The position numbers and the translations under genes were made by a program. Positions 21,545-34,100 of a DNA stretch of 64,000 nt are shown here, one piece after another (position 1 is the stretch's first letter; each line of letters begins with the position of its first letter). This DNA comes from Cepaea nemoralis (Eukaryota > Mollusca > Gastropoda > Stylommatophora > Helicidae). The stretch lies in assembly GCA_014155875.1 (NCBI GenBank), contig JACEFZ010003464.1, positions 186,001-250,000 of the forward strand, written 5' to 3'. The notes under the pieces are model-generated. The model saw nothing but the letters and a program-made list of their open reading frames with translations, did no database searches and had not been told where the DNA came from.

Positions 21545-22560
21545 ATTCTAATATTTAGATTGTCGTGATACAAATCTTAGACCATGCCGTGTGCCGTTGG
21601 TGATCATGTCTATCCACAGCCATCTGTCTCGTGTACTACCAATCATTTCTGGCACTGATGGTACCCCATGCCATATCATTCTGTAAACCATCTTCTCTCT
21701 TGGTCTCCTCCTGCCTCTCCCTCCCCCCTCCAACTTTCCTGTTGTGACGATACTCCAGCTTTCCCCTTCTCGTGACATACAGAGGTATGTGGACTCTTCT
21801 AATGTGAGTAACTAGTTCTATTATGAGTGATGAAATTATATCAAGATATCTTCATTGCTCTTTGTATCCGCACACGGGGCTATTATATAAAACATTTCCA
21901 GAGTGTCCACAAAATTCCTCACTTGTCTTAATAATCCACGATTGGCTTCCGTATATCGTGATATGCTCAATATAGCTCTTTATTTTTTGTCACCTTGATT
22001 GGCCAAGATAAATTGGAAAATTCATTGGTCTATCTACATTTAACTTTCTGAATACAGTTATTTACTTGCATTAACATACCCAAATACTGAAATATGTTTA
22101 CTTGTTACAGATACCCCATAGTATCTGTTTCATTTCCTGTTTCTAAAATGAGCAATCACTCATGCAAGGGGGAAAGGGGAGAAACGTATCCTATGTTTGT
22201 AGTATGGGGAATTACCAGTAACTTATAAATCCCCATTCATACAACAATCGCTTCTTAGAACTGTGCGCTTGTAATATTACATAGGTCAATCGCTGTCTAT
22301 AGAGTAAACGAGTAAAGACATGCCACTGTTGGTTTGGTGAACTGTTAGATTTACGTTCATCTCGGGCTAAGGTAAGTTATGCTAAACATTTGTTTATTAA
22401 CTGCAATTTTTCCTTAGAAGTGTTTGTGCTATCCCCGAGGAAGATCACTAAGATCGAAACGCCGGATTCCCTGTGTTGTGGTTTAACTTCTTGTTTTATA
22501 TACGTGTTCAACGTTATTTAGTATTTGTTTTGTTTTCATTATTGCCTTTTCTCCGATTCA
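21545..22560 (+). repeat. Interspersed repeat C, copy 1
   Basis: About 1 kb collinear with 58290-59285, same orientation. Shared blocks include GTTGGTGATCATGTCT, TCCAACTTTCC(T/C)GTTGTGACGA, TTGGCCAAGATAAATTG-type, ACTGAAATATGTTTACTTGT, GGTTTGGTGAACTGTTAGAT and GAAGATCACTAAGATCGAAA. The minus-strand translation of the first 230 bases (GRGRRRPREK, TRDRWLWIDMITNGTRHG) looks like a decayed LINE 3' coding end. The last 150 bases are different in kind and end with a hammerhead-like core. Confidence 0.8.
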
Positions 22561-22709
22561 TCTCCATACTTATCTGTTGACCTGGTATGAATTCGCAATA
22601 CGGAATGTACAGATAATGATCACTCCCTCGGTCACTGCAGTGTCAATTATGTTCTCCCCAAGACGTTTTACAGCACAATGGGAGGATGATGATGATGATA
22701 GTTCTCAGT

Positions 22710-24033
22710 CGAACTTTTCCATAGCGTCACTGTTTCTTTAGAAACAAAACATTTCCAAAATGTCTAGTTGGATCATCTCTCAAAATTATCCACATTTGAC
22801 TGTACTCGTTTCGTTTTCTATGGAGGGGAACTGCTGTAATTTTGACGCCAGGGTGGTAATGTCCGCTCAATAGAAGTGAAAGTAAGCACTGTTTTCTTAG
22901 ATCCTTGAAGTGGAGCCATATAGACCTACAATGTGTCTTGCCACCGGGTTCTCCCTCTAAACCTAAGTAGTAATGAGAGAGATCAAAGAGAAGCCGGGAA
23001 TACCAATCGGGGTTGATTGCGATGTCATGTAAACGACATGCAACTAATTTCATTGCGACGGTTTGAAGTCAGAATATCAGCTCTAATCCTCCTGCAGTAA
23101 CACCTGATGAAAGTTCAGTATCAGTGACCCCTGAAACATACAAGGACTTCGGACCAGACATGTGAGAACACCCACCATAGTTGAAGCTCACTACCAGACA
23201 GAGAACAGTGACTCCAGGAAGCGAAAATACGCAGCACTATCTTCGCAAGTCATTGAAGATACACCATAAGGGCCCCAATTATAACCAGTCGAAAACTCGA
23301 TGTTTGAACGGGACCGAAATATCTCAAAATTGGAATGGAGTGGAGTCTTCTAGCAACGACGTGTACTCCAAACATACATCGTGAAACTGTGTGACCCATG
23401 TATGTTCATTACCCCATCACAAACCCGTCACAAAAATGTAAAATAAAACTGTAGAAACAAGTCAAATCTGAATGTAAGTCATTTAAAATTAATATAGTGT
23501 AAACAGCTAATCAGGGTTTTGTATAGGACAGAAAGCAAACCAAATGTCAAATTTCTCCTACTTTTAAAATTACACGTCCCTTGTTCAAAATTTCAGACAC
23601 TTTGGTCAAATGGTTGAGTAATACCATTTAAAATAGTAGCAAGAGCTCAAAACGATTGCAGACGTAAGCTCATATATTTATCGTTGTTAACATAGGCATA
23701 TATTTGGTATGACTATTGTTAGGACGACCGGTCTCTCTGGCCGAGGGGTTACAACACTTTCTCTGTAATCCCGTTTATCACGCAGAGTCTCGTAGCAGGG
23801 CGAGAGCTGGGAGCGGTTCGACCCCCGCTGGTGACTTGCGGGATAACTGAGCCGGCCGCTCAGAAAGCAATGGCAAACTACTGAGCGTAATCTTGCCAAG
23901 AAATCAACATACAGCTGAAAGATGCTGATGTTGACAGCGATGTCCTGTAAAGGATATGCAAAACATTTTACATTGTTAGGACGATTGTATACATACCTAT
24001 GTTTTAAAATATGTCACAGATTCTAAATGAAAG
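22710..24033 (+). promoter_or_regulatory. Upstream region of gene B
   Basis: Homologous to 5030-5916 (copy 1), and in its last 500 bases to 13355-13571 (copy 2). It contains a SINE (23727-23971) that the other copies lack. The AG|ATTCTAAATG before the ATG suggests a splice acceptor and an untranslated upstream exon. Promoter function is inferred from conservation with the ATG exon only. Confidence 0.55.
23727..23971 (+). mobile_element. tRNA-headed SINE, family 1, with 13-bp target duplication
   Basis: A box TGGCCGAGGGG (23738-23748) and B box GGTTCGACCCC (23815-23825); the body ends GATGTCCTGTAAAGG. ATTGTTAGGACGA occurs at 23714-23726 and 23972-23984. Copies 1 and 2 have one GTTAGGACGA/GTAGGACGA at the matching place, which are empty sites. 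Further copies on the minus strand are at 49591, 50685, 54478 and 63601. Confidence 0.92.
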
Positions 24034-24188
24034 ATGCGATTATACAGAGCAAACGTCCTGACCATCAGTCTGCTAGTTGAACTTACGGTCTACTTTGTAG
24101 GCTCAGAGTCGGTATCCATGTACGTTAAACTGGAGGCGACAGGTGTCAATTTTCGATACGTGAATTTCTACAACGACACGTTTACAAG
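24034..24188 (+). CDS. Gene B, ATG exon (signal peptide)
   Basis: Open 155-base coding exon, same length and phase as copy 1, with donor ACAAG|GTAGGT. It encodes MRLYRANVLTISLLVELTVY and continues FVGSESVSMYVKLEA to YVNFYNDTFT. The hydrophobic core and likely VGS cleavage are kept. Splicing to 45047 gives AG plus C, Ser, then LYHC in frame. The following intron would be 20,858 bases. Confidence 0.85.
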
Positions 24189-24319
24189 GTAGGTACTTGA
24201 AGGTGTCCAGTAATGAATCTATGTTGCTTCCGTTTCTTTATGAAGCATTGAGTCTTAACAGGAGCAAAAATATCCGCCGATGAAATTAGTTTTTACAGAC
24301 AAATGCGATACTCTTAGTA

Positions 24320-24648
24320 AATTTACACACAGAAGCCACGAACGAAAGGTTGATGGATTTATTGCCTGACATATTTCGGAGTTATGTATCACGAATGATT
24401 ACTCAACGATGCCGAGGCTCTAGCAATTTTGAGCATCCAGAAACACGCCTTAAACTACGATTACAGTGGCGATAAATGCATGACATTCGGACAAACGCTG
24501 TGACCGATTTAAGTATTTTCAGCCATACTATTATTCATGTATTAACTTAATGTGATACATAAATGCAATATGCATCTGAGGAGAGGCATCGAAATATGAC
24601 TGGCAATAAATCGTGCAATCTTTTCTTTGTGGCTCTTGTGTTAGAATA
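24320..24648. mobile_element. MITE-like inverted-repeat element in gene B intron
   Basis: Left arm (24320-24380: ACACAGAAGCCACGAACGAA, then GGATTTATTGCCTGACATAT) and right arm (24570-24648) are inverted copies. It occupies the same place as in gene A, 130 bases after the ATG exon donor. Confidence 0.74.
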
Positions 24649-27600
24649 GATAATAATGCTCTAGTAGGACATAACAATATGAGTTCATGTTGAAGTGAAA
24701 CCAACTTTAACCTGCACACCTAAGTATACTTTAACCTACACACACGTAATGTTCTTCTTTAAACTACACACATAAATAATATGTTCTACTTTAACCTACA
24801 CACACAAGTAATGTTCTACTTTAACCTATACACACAAGTAATGTTCTACTTTAACCTATACACACAAGTAATGTTCTAATTTAACCTACACACACAAGTA
24901 ATGTTCTACTTTAACCTACACACACAAGTAATGTTCTACTTTAACCTGCACAAACAAGTAATGTTCTACTTTAACCTACACACACAAGAAATGTTCTACT
25001 TTAACCTACACACACAAGTAATGTTCTACTTTAACCTACACACACAAGTAATGTTGTACTTTAACCTACACAAGTAAAGTTCTACTTTAACCTACACACA
25101 AGTAATGTTCTACTTTAACCTACACACACAAGTAATGTTCTACTTTAACCTACACACACAAGTAATGTTGTACTGTAACCTACACACACAAGTAATGTTC
25201 TACTTTAACCTACACGTCCAAGTAATGTTCTACTTAAACCTACACGCGGAAGTAATGTTCTACTTAAACCTACACGCGCAAGTAATGTTCTACTTAAACC
25301 TACACGCGCAAGTAATGTTCTACTTTAACCTACACACACAAGTAATGTTCTACTTTAACCTACACACACAAGTAATGTTCTACTTTAACCTACACGCGCA
25401 AGTAATGTTATACTTTAACCCACACACACAAGTAATGTTCTACTTAAACATACACGCGCAAGTAATGTTCTACTTAAACATACACGCGCAAGTAATGTTC
25501 TACTTAAACATACACGCGCAAGTAATGTTCTACTTAAACATACACGCGCAAGTAATGTTCTACTTAAACATACATGCGCAAGTAATGTTCTACTTAAACA
25601 TACACGAGCAAGTAATGTTCTACTTAAACATACACGTGCAAGTAATGTTCTACTTTAACCTACAAACACAAGAGATGTTCTACTTTAACCTACACACACA
25701 AGAGATGTTCTACTTCAACCTACACACACAAATAATGTTCTACTTTAACCTACACACACAAGTAACATTTTAATTAAACCTACACGCGCAAGTAATGTTC
25801 TACTTAAACCGACACACACAAGTAATGTTCTTTAACCTAAACACACAAGTAATTTTCTACTTTTAACCTACACACACAAGCAATGTTCTACTTTAACCTA
25901 CAAACGCAATTAATGTTCTACTTAAACCTACACGCGCAAGTAATGTTCTACTTAAACCTATACACCCAAGTAATGTTGTAACCTACACATACACAAGTAA
26001 TGTTGTAACCTACACACACACAAGTAATGTTGTACTTTAACCTACACTCACAAGTAATGTTCTACTTTAACCTACACACACAAGTAATTTTCTACTTTAA
26101 CCTACACAAGTAATGTTGTACTTTAACCTGCACACACAAGTAATGTTCTACTATAACCTACACACACAAATAATGTTGTACTTTAATCTACACACACAAG
26201 TAATGTTCTACTTAAACCTACACGTGCAAGTAATGTTCTACTTAAACCTACACTCGCAAGTAATGTTCTACTTAAACATACACGCGAAAGTAATGTTATA
26301 CTTATACACGCGCAAGTAATGTTCTACTTAAACCTACACACACAAGTAATGCTCTACTTCAACCTACACACACAAATATTGTTCTACTTCAACCTACACA
26401 CACAAGTAACATTCTACTTAAACCAACACACACAATTAATGTTAAACTTTAACCTACACACACAAGTAATGGTCTACTTTAACCTACACACACAAGAAAT
26501 GTTCTACTTCAACCTACACAATAAGTTATGTTCTACTTTAACCTACACACACAAGTAATGTTCTACGTTAACCTACACACACAAGTAATGTTCTACTTTA
26601 ACATACACACACAAGTAATGTTCTACTTTAACATGCACACACAAGTAGTGTTCTAATTAAACCTACACATACAAGTAATGTTCTACTTTAACCTACACAC
26701 ACAAGTAATGTTCTACTTTAATCTACACACACAAGTAATGTTCTACTTTAACGTACACACACAAGTAATGTTCTACTTTAACCTACACAAGTAATGTTCT
26801 ACTTTAACCACACACACAGTAATGTTTACTTTAACCTACACAAAGTAATGTTCTACTTAACCTACACACACAAGTAATGTTTACTTTAACCTACACACCA
26901 AGTAAGTTCTACTTTAAATACACACACAAGTAATGTTTACTTTAACTACTCACACAAGTTTTAACAAAGTAATGTTCTACTTTAACCTACACACACAAGT
27001 AATGTTCTACTTTAACCTACACACACAAGTAATGTTCTACTACCTAACACTAACCAAGTAATGTTCTACTTAACCTACACCCAAGTAATGTTCTACTTAA
27101 CCTACACGCAAGTAATGTTCTACTTAACCTACACCCAAGTAATGTTCTACTTAAACTACACGAAGTAATGTTCTACTTTAACCTACACACACACAAGTAA
27201 GTTCTACTTTAACCTACACAAGTAATGTTCTACTTTAACCTACACACACAAGTATGTTTACTTAACCTACACACAAAGTAATGTTTACTTTAACTACAAC
27301 ACAAGTAATGTCTACTTTAACCTAACACAAGTATGTTCTACTTAAATACCTACAGTAATGTTCTACTTTAAACTACACACACAAGTAATGTTCTATTTAC
27401 CTACACACACAAGTAATGTTCTACTTAACCTACACCAAGTAATGTTCTACTTTAACCTACACACAAGTAATGTTCTACTTTAACCTACACCCAAGTAAGT
27501 TCTACTTAACCTACACCAAGTAATGTTCTACTTTAACCTACAAAACACAAGTAATTTCTACTTTAACCTACACACACAAGTAATGTTCTACTTTAACCTA

Positions 27601-30600
27601 CAACGCAAGTAATGTTCTACTTAAACCTACACACCAAAGTAAGTTCTACTTAACCTACACACACAAGTAATGTTGTACTTTAAACTACAACCAAGTAATG
27701 TTATACTTTAACCTACACACACAAGTAATGTTCTACTTTAACCTACACACAAGTAATGTTCTACTTTAACCTACACACACAAGTAATGTTCTACTTTAAC
27801 CTACACACACAAGTAATGTTCTACTTTAACCTACACACACAAGTAATGTTCTACTTTAACCTACACACAAGTAATGTTCTACTTTAACCTACACACACAA
27901 GTAATGTTCTACTTAACCTACACACACAAGTAATGTTCTACTTTAACCTACACACACAAGTAATGTTCTACTTTAACCTATACACAAGTAATGTTCTACT
28001 TTAACCTACACACAAGTAATGTTCTACTTTAACCTACACACACAAGTAATGTTCTACTTTAACCTACACACACAAGTAATGTTCTACTTTAACACACAAG
28101 TAATGTTCTACTTTAACCTACACAAGTAATGTTCTACTTTAACCTACACACACAAGTAATGTTCTACTTTAACCTACACACACAAGTAATGTTCTACTTT
28201 AACCTACACACACACAAGTAATGTTCTACTTTAACCTACACAATAAGTATGTTCTACTTTAACCTACACACACAAGTAATGTTCTACTTAACCTACACAC
28301 ACAAGTAATGTTCTACTTTAACCTACACACACAAGTAATGTTCTACTTTAACCTACACACACAAGTAATGTTCTACTTTAACCTACACACACAAGTAATG
28401 TTCTACTTTAACCTACACACACAAGTAATGTTCACCTTTAACATACACACACAAGTAATGTTCTACTTTAACCTACACACACAAGTAATGTTCTACTTTA
28501 ATCTACACACACAAGTAATGTTCTACTTTAACCTACACACACAAGTAATGTTTTAACTTTTTAAACCTACACACAAAGTAATGTTCTACTTTAACCTACA
28601 CACACAAGTAATGTTCTACTTTAACCTACACACACAAGTAATGTTCTACTTTAACCTACACACACAAGTAATGTTCTACTTTAACCTACACACACAAGTA
28701 ATGTTCTACTTTAACCTACACACACAAGTAATGTTCTACTTTAACTACACACAAAGTAATGTTCTACTTTAACACACACACAAGTAATGTTCTACTTTAA
28801 CCTACACACCAAGTAATGTTCTACTTTAACCTACACACACAAGTAATGTTCTACTTTAACATACACACAAGTAATGTTCTACTTTAACCTACACAAGTAA
28901 TGTTCTACTTTAACCTACACACACAAGTAATGTTCTACTTTAACCTACACAACAAGTAATGTTTACTTTAACCTACCACACATAAGTAAGTTCTACTTTA
29001 ACCTACACACCAAGTAATGTTCTACTTTAACCTACACACACAAGTAATGTTCTACTTTAACCTACACACACAAGTAATGTTATACTTTAACCTACACACA
29101 AAGTAATGTTCTACTTTAACCTACACACACAAGTAAAGTTCTACTTCAACCTACACACACAAGTAATGTTCTACTTTAACCTACACACAAAGTAATGTTC
29201 TACTTTAACCTACACAAGTAATGTTCTACTTTAACCTACACACAAGTAATGTTCTACTTTAACATACACACACAAGTAATGTTTCACTTAAACCTACACA
29301 CACAAGTAAAGTTCTACTTTAACCTACACACACAAGTAATGTTCTACTTTAAACCACACACACAAGTAATGTTCTACTTTAAATACCAAAACAAGTAATG
29401 TTCTACTTTAACCTACACACACAAGTAATGTTCTACTTTAACCTACACACACAAGTAATGTTCTACTTTAACCTACACAAGTAATGTTCTACTTTAACCT
29501 ACACACACAAGTAATGTTCTACTTTAACCTACACACACAAGTAATGTTCTACTTTAACCTACACAAGTAATGTTCTACTTTAACCTACACACACAAGTAA
29601 TGTTCTACTTTAACCTACAAACCCAAATAATGTTCTACTTTAAACCCACACACAAGTAATGTTCTACTTTAACCTACACACACAAGTAATGTTCTACTTT
29701 AACCTACACACAAGTAATGTTCTACTTTAACTACCACAAGTAATGTTGTACTTTAACCTACACACACAAGTAATGTTCTACTTAACCTACACACAAGTAA
29801 TGTTCTACTTTAAACCTACACACACAAGTAATGTTCTACTTTAACCTACACAAGCAAGTAATGTTCTACTTTAACATACACACAAGTAATGTTCTACTTT
29901 AACCTACACACAAGTAATGTTCTACTTTAACATACACACACGTAATGTTCTACTTTAACATACACACACAAATAATGTTCTACTTTAACCTACACACACA
30001 AGTATTGTTGTACTTTAACCTACACACTCAAGTAATGTTCTACTTTAACCTACACACACAAGTAATGTTGTACTTTAACCTACATACAGAAGTAATGACA
30101 AGTAATGTTGTACTTTACACTACACACACAAGTAATGTTGTACTTTAACCTACACACACAAGTAATGTTCTACTTTAACCTGCACACACAAATAATGTTC
30201 TACTTTAACCTACACACACAAGTAATGTTCTACTTCAACCTACACTCACAAATAATGTTCTACTTAAGATTACAAGCCGCACAAGTAATGTTCTACTTTA
30301 ACCTACACACACAAGTAATGTTCTACTTTAACCTACACAAGTAATGTTCTACTTTAACCTACACTCACAAGTAATGATCTACTTTAAACTACACACACAC
30401 AAGTAATGTTCAATTTTAACCTACACACACAAGTACTGTTCTACTTTAACCTACACACACAAGTACTGTTCTACTTTAACCTACACAAGTAATGTTCTAC
30501 TTTAACCTACACACACACAAGTAATGTTCTACTTTAACCTACACACACACAAGTAATGTTCTACTTTAACCTACACACACAAGTACTGTTCTACTTTAAC

Positions 30601-30959
30601 CTACACACACAAGTACTGTTCTACTTCAACCTACACACACAAGTACTGTTCTACTTTAACCTACACACACAAGTAATGTTCTACTTTAACCTACACAAAC
30701 AAGTTATGTTCTACTTTAACCTACACACACAAGTAATGTTTTTTTTAACCTACACACACAAGTAATGTTCTACTTTAACCTACACACAAGTAATTTTCTA
30801 CTTTAACCTACACACACGAGTAAAGTTCTACTTTAACCTACACATAAGTAATGTTCTACTTTAACCTACACACACATAATTAAAGATCTACTTTAACCAA
30901 CACACGCAAGTAAAGTTCTACTTTAAAATACACACATAAGTAATGTTCTACATTTAACT

Positions 30960-31188
30960 ACATTTTGACAACATACGTTCCATTCCAGCCATCGATAGCC
31001 GTCTAAAGCTTGGACACAGATGAGTTGATATTTAGACATTCATGTATTGTTGATCGTGTATTAGTTTAATCGATTTTTGTTTGTTTGTTTTGTGCTGACG
31101 AAGGCTTTGGCCGCAACGTTCATTGTTTTTTGTAGTTGTCTTTGGTAAAGCTCTCAACGTACTTCTCGTTTTTCAGTGATTCATTCAT
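30960..31188 (+). mobile_element. 229-bp insertion within the minisatellite, 11-bp target duplication
   Basis: Non-repeat sequence bracketed by TACATTTAACT (30949-30959 and 31189-31199). An uninterrupted version of the same array variant (CTACATTTAACTTACACAAG) is near 42449-42468, serving as an empty site. The insert has a (GTTT)n stretch and CTGACGAAGGCTTTGGCCGC, similar in layout to a hammerhead core but with CAAC instead of GAAAC. A Penelope-like origin is possible, not shown. Confidence 0.8.
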
Positions 31189-34100
31189 TACATTTAACTT
31201 ACACAAGTAATGTTCTACTTTTAACCTACACAAGTATTGTTCTACTTTAACCTACACACACAAGTAATGTTCTACTTTAACCTACACACACATAAGTAAA
31301 GTTCTACTTTAACCTACAAACGCAAGTAATGTTTAACTTTAACCTACACACACATAAGTAAAGTTCTACTGTAACCTACACACACAAGTAATGTTGTACT
31401 TTAACCTACATACGCAATCAATGTTCTATTTTAAACTAAACAATAAGTAATGTTCTACTTTAACCTACACATAAGTAATGTTCTACGTTAACCTACACAC
31501 ACAAGTAATGTTCTACTTTAACATACACACACAAGTAATGTTCTACTTTAACATACACACACAAGTAATGTTCTACTTTAACCTACACACAAGTAATGTT
31601 CTACTTTAACCTACACACACGAGTAAAGTTCTACTTTAACCTACACACAAGTAATGTTCTACTTTAACCTACACACACAAGTAAAGTTCTACTTTAAAAT
31701 ACACACATAAGTAATGTTCTACTTTAAACTACTCACACATAAGTAAAGTTCTACTTTAACCTACACAGATAAGTAATGTTCTACTTTAACCTACACACAC
31801 AAGTAATGTTCTACTTTAACCTACACACACAAGTAATGTTCTACTTTAACATACACACAAGTAATGTTCTACTTTAACCTACACAAGTAATATTCTACTT
31901 TAACCTACACACACAAGTAATGTTGTACTTTAAACTACACACAAAAGTAATGTTCTACTTTTAACCCAAACACACAAGTAATGTTTTACTTTAACCTACA
32001 CAAGTAAAGTTCTACTTTAACCTACACACACAAGTAATGTTCTACTTTAACCTACACACACAAGTAATGTTCTACTTAAAACTACACGCGTAAGTAATGT
32101 TCTACTTAAACCTACACGCGCAAGTAATGTTCTACTTACACCTACACGAGCAAGTAATGTTCTACTTTAACCTACACGCGCAAGTAATGTTCTACTTAAA
32201 CCTACACCGCAAGTAATGTTCTACTTTAACCCACACCACATAAGTAAAGTTCTACTTTAACCTACACAAACGTAATGTTCTACTTTAACCTAAACCCACA
32301 CACCAAGTAATGTTCTACCTTTTAAACCCACACACCAAGTAAAGTTCTACTTTAACTACACAAAAGTAAAGTTCTACTTTAACCCACACACAAGTAATGT
32401 TTTACTTTTAAAATACACACACTAATGTTCTACTTTTAAACCCACACACACAAATAATGTTCTACTTTTAAACCCACACACACAATATGTTTACTTTAAC
32501 TACAACCAAGTAATGTTCTACTTTAACCTACAAAACAAGTAATGTTTACTTTAACCTACAACAAAGTAATGACAATAATGTTCTACTTTAACCTACACAC
32601 CAAGTAATGTTCTACTTTTAAACCCCACACCAAAATGTTCTACTTTAACCTACACACAAGTAATGTTCTACTTTTAACCTACACTCACAATAATGTTCTA
32701 CTTAAATACAAGCCCCACAAATAATGTTCTACTTTAACCTACACACACAAGTAATGTTTACTTTAACCTACACAAGTAATGTTCTACTTTAACCTACACA
32801 CACAAGTAATGTTTTACTTTAAACTAACACACAAATAATGTTCTATTTAACCTACACACACAAGTATGTTCTACTTTAAACCCACACACACAAGTATGTT
32901 CTACTTTAACCCACACAAGTAATGTTCTACTTTAACCTACACACACACAAATAATGTTCTACTTTTAAACCCACACACCAAGTAATGTTCTACTTAACCT
33001 ACACACACAAATATGTTCTACTTTAAAATACACACAAAGTAAATTTTTTACTTTAACCTACACCACAAATAATGTTCTACTTTAACCTACACACACAAGT
33101 AATGTTTTTTTTAAACCACACACACAAGTAATGTTCACTTTAACCTACACACAAGTAATGTTCTACTTTAACTTTCACAAGTAATGTTCTACTTTAACCT
33201 AAAAAGTATTTTTCTACTTTAACCTACCACACAAGTAATTTCTACCCTTTCCTACACACAAAGTAAAGTTAAAATTTAACCTACACACACAAGTATGTTC
33301 TTTTTAAACCCACACAAGTAATGTTCTACTTTTAAACCCACACACAATAATGGTTTTACTTTTTAAACCCACACACACAATAATGTTCTACTTTAACCTA
33401 CACACACAAGTAATGTTCTACTTTAACCTACACACAAAGTAATGTTCCACTTTAACCTACACACACAAATATGTTCTTCTTTAACCTAACACAATAATGT
33501 TCTACTTTAACCTACACACAAGTAATGGTTACTTTAAACCCACAACACAAGTAATGTTCTACTTTAACCTACAACACAATAAAAGTTCTACTTTTAACCC
33601 ACACACAAAAATAATGTTTACTTTAACCTACACACACAAGTAATGTTCTACTTTAACCCACACACACAAGTAATGTTCTACTTTAACCTACACACACAAG
33701 TAATGTTCTACTTTACATACACACAAGTAATGTTCTACTTTAACCTACACAAGTAATATTCTACTTTAACCTACACACACAAGTAATGTTGTACTTTAAA
33801 CTACACACAAAAGTAATGTTCTACTTTAACCCACACACACAAGTAATGTTGTACTTTAACCTACACAAGTAATGTAGTACTTTAACCTACACACACAAGT
33901 AATGTTCTACTTAAAACCTACACGCGTAAGTAATGTTCTACTTAAACCTACACGCGCAAGTAATGTTCTACTTACACCTACACGCGCAAGTAATGTTCTA
34001 CTTAAACCTACACGCGCAAGTAATGTTCTACTTAAACCTACACGCGCAAGTAATGTTCTACTTTAACCTACACACACATAAGTAAAGTTCTACTTTAACC

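Noticed and set aside
25105..30765. Long open frames encoding MFYFNLHTQV repeats (for example 25105-25773, 28308-28556, 42207-42398)
   Set aside because: They arise because the 30-bp satellite unit is a multiple of three and lacks a stop in one frame. They break wherever a unit is shorter, lie inside an intron, and no other frame feature supports coding.
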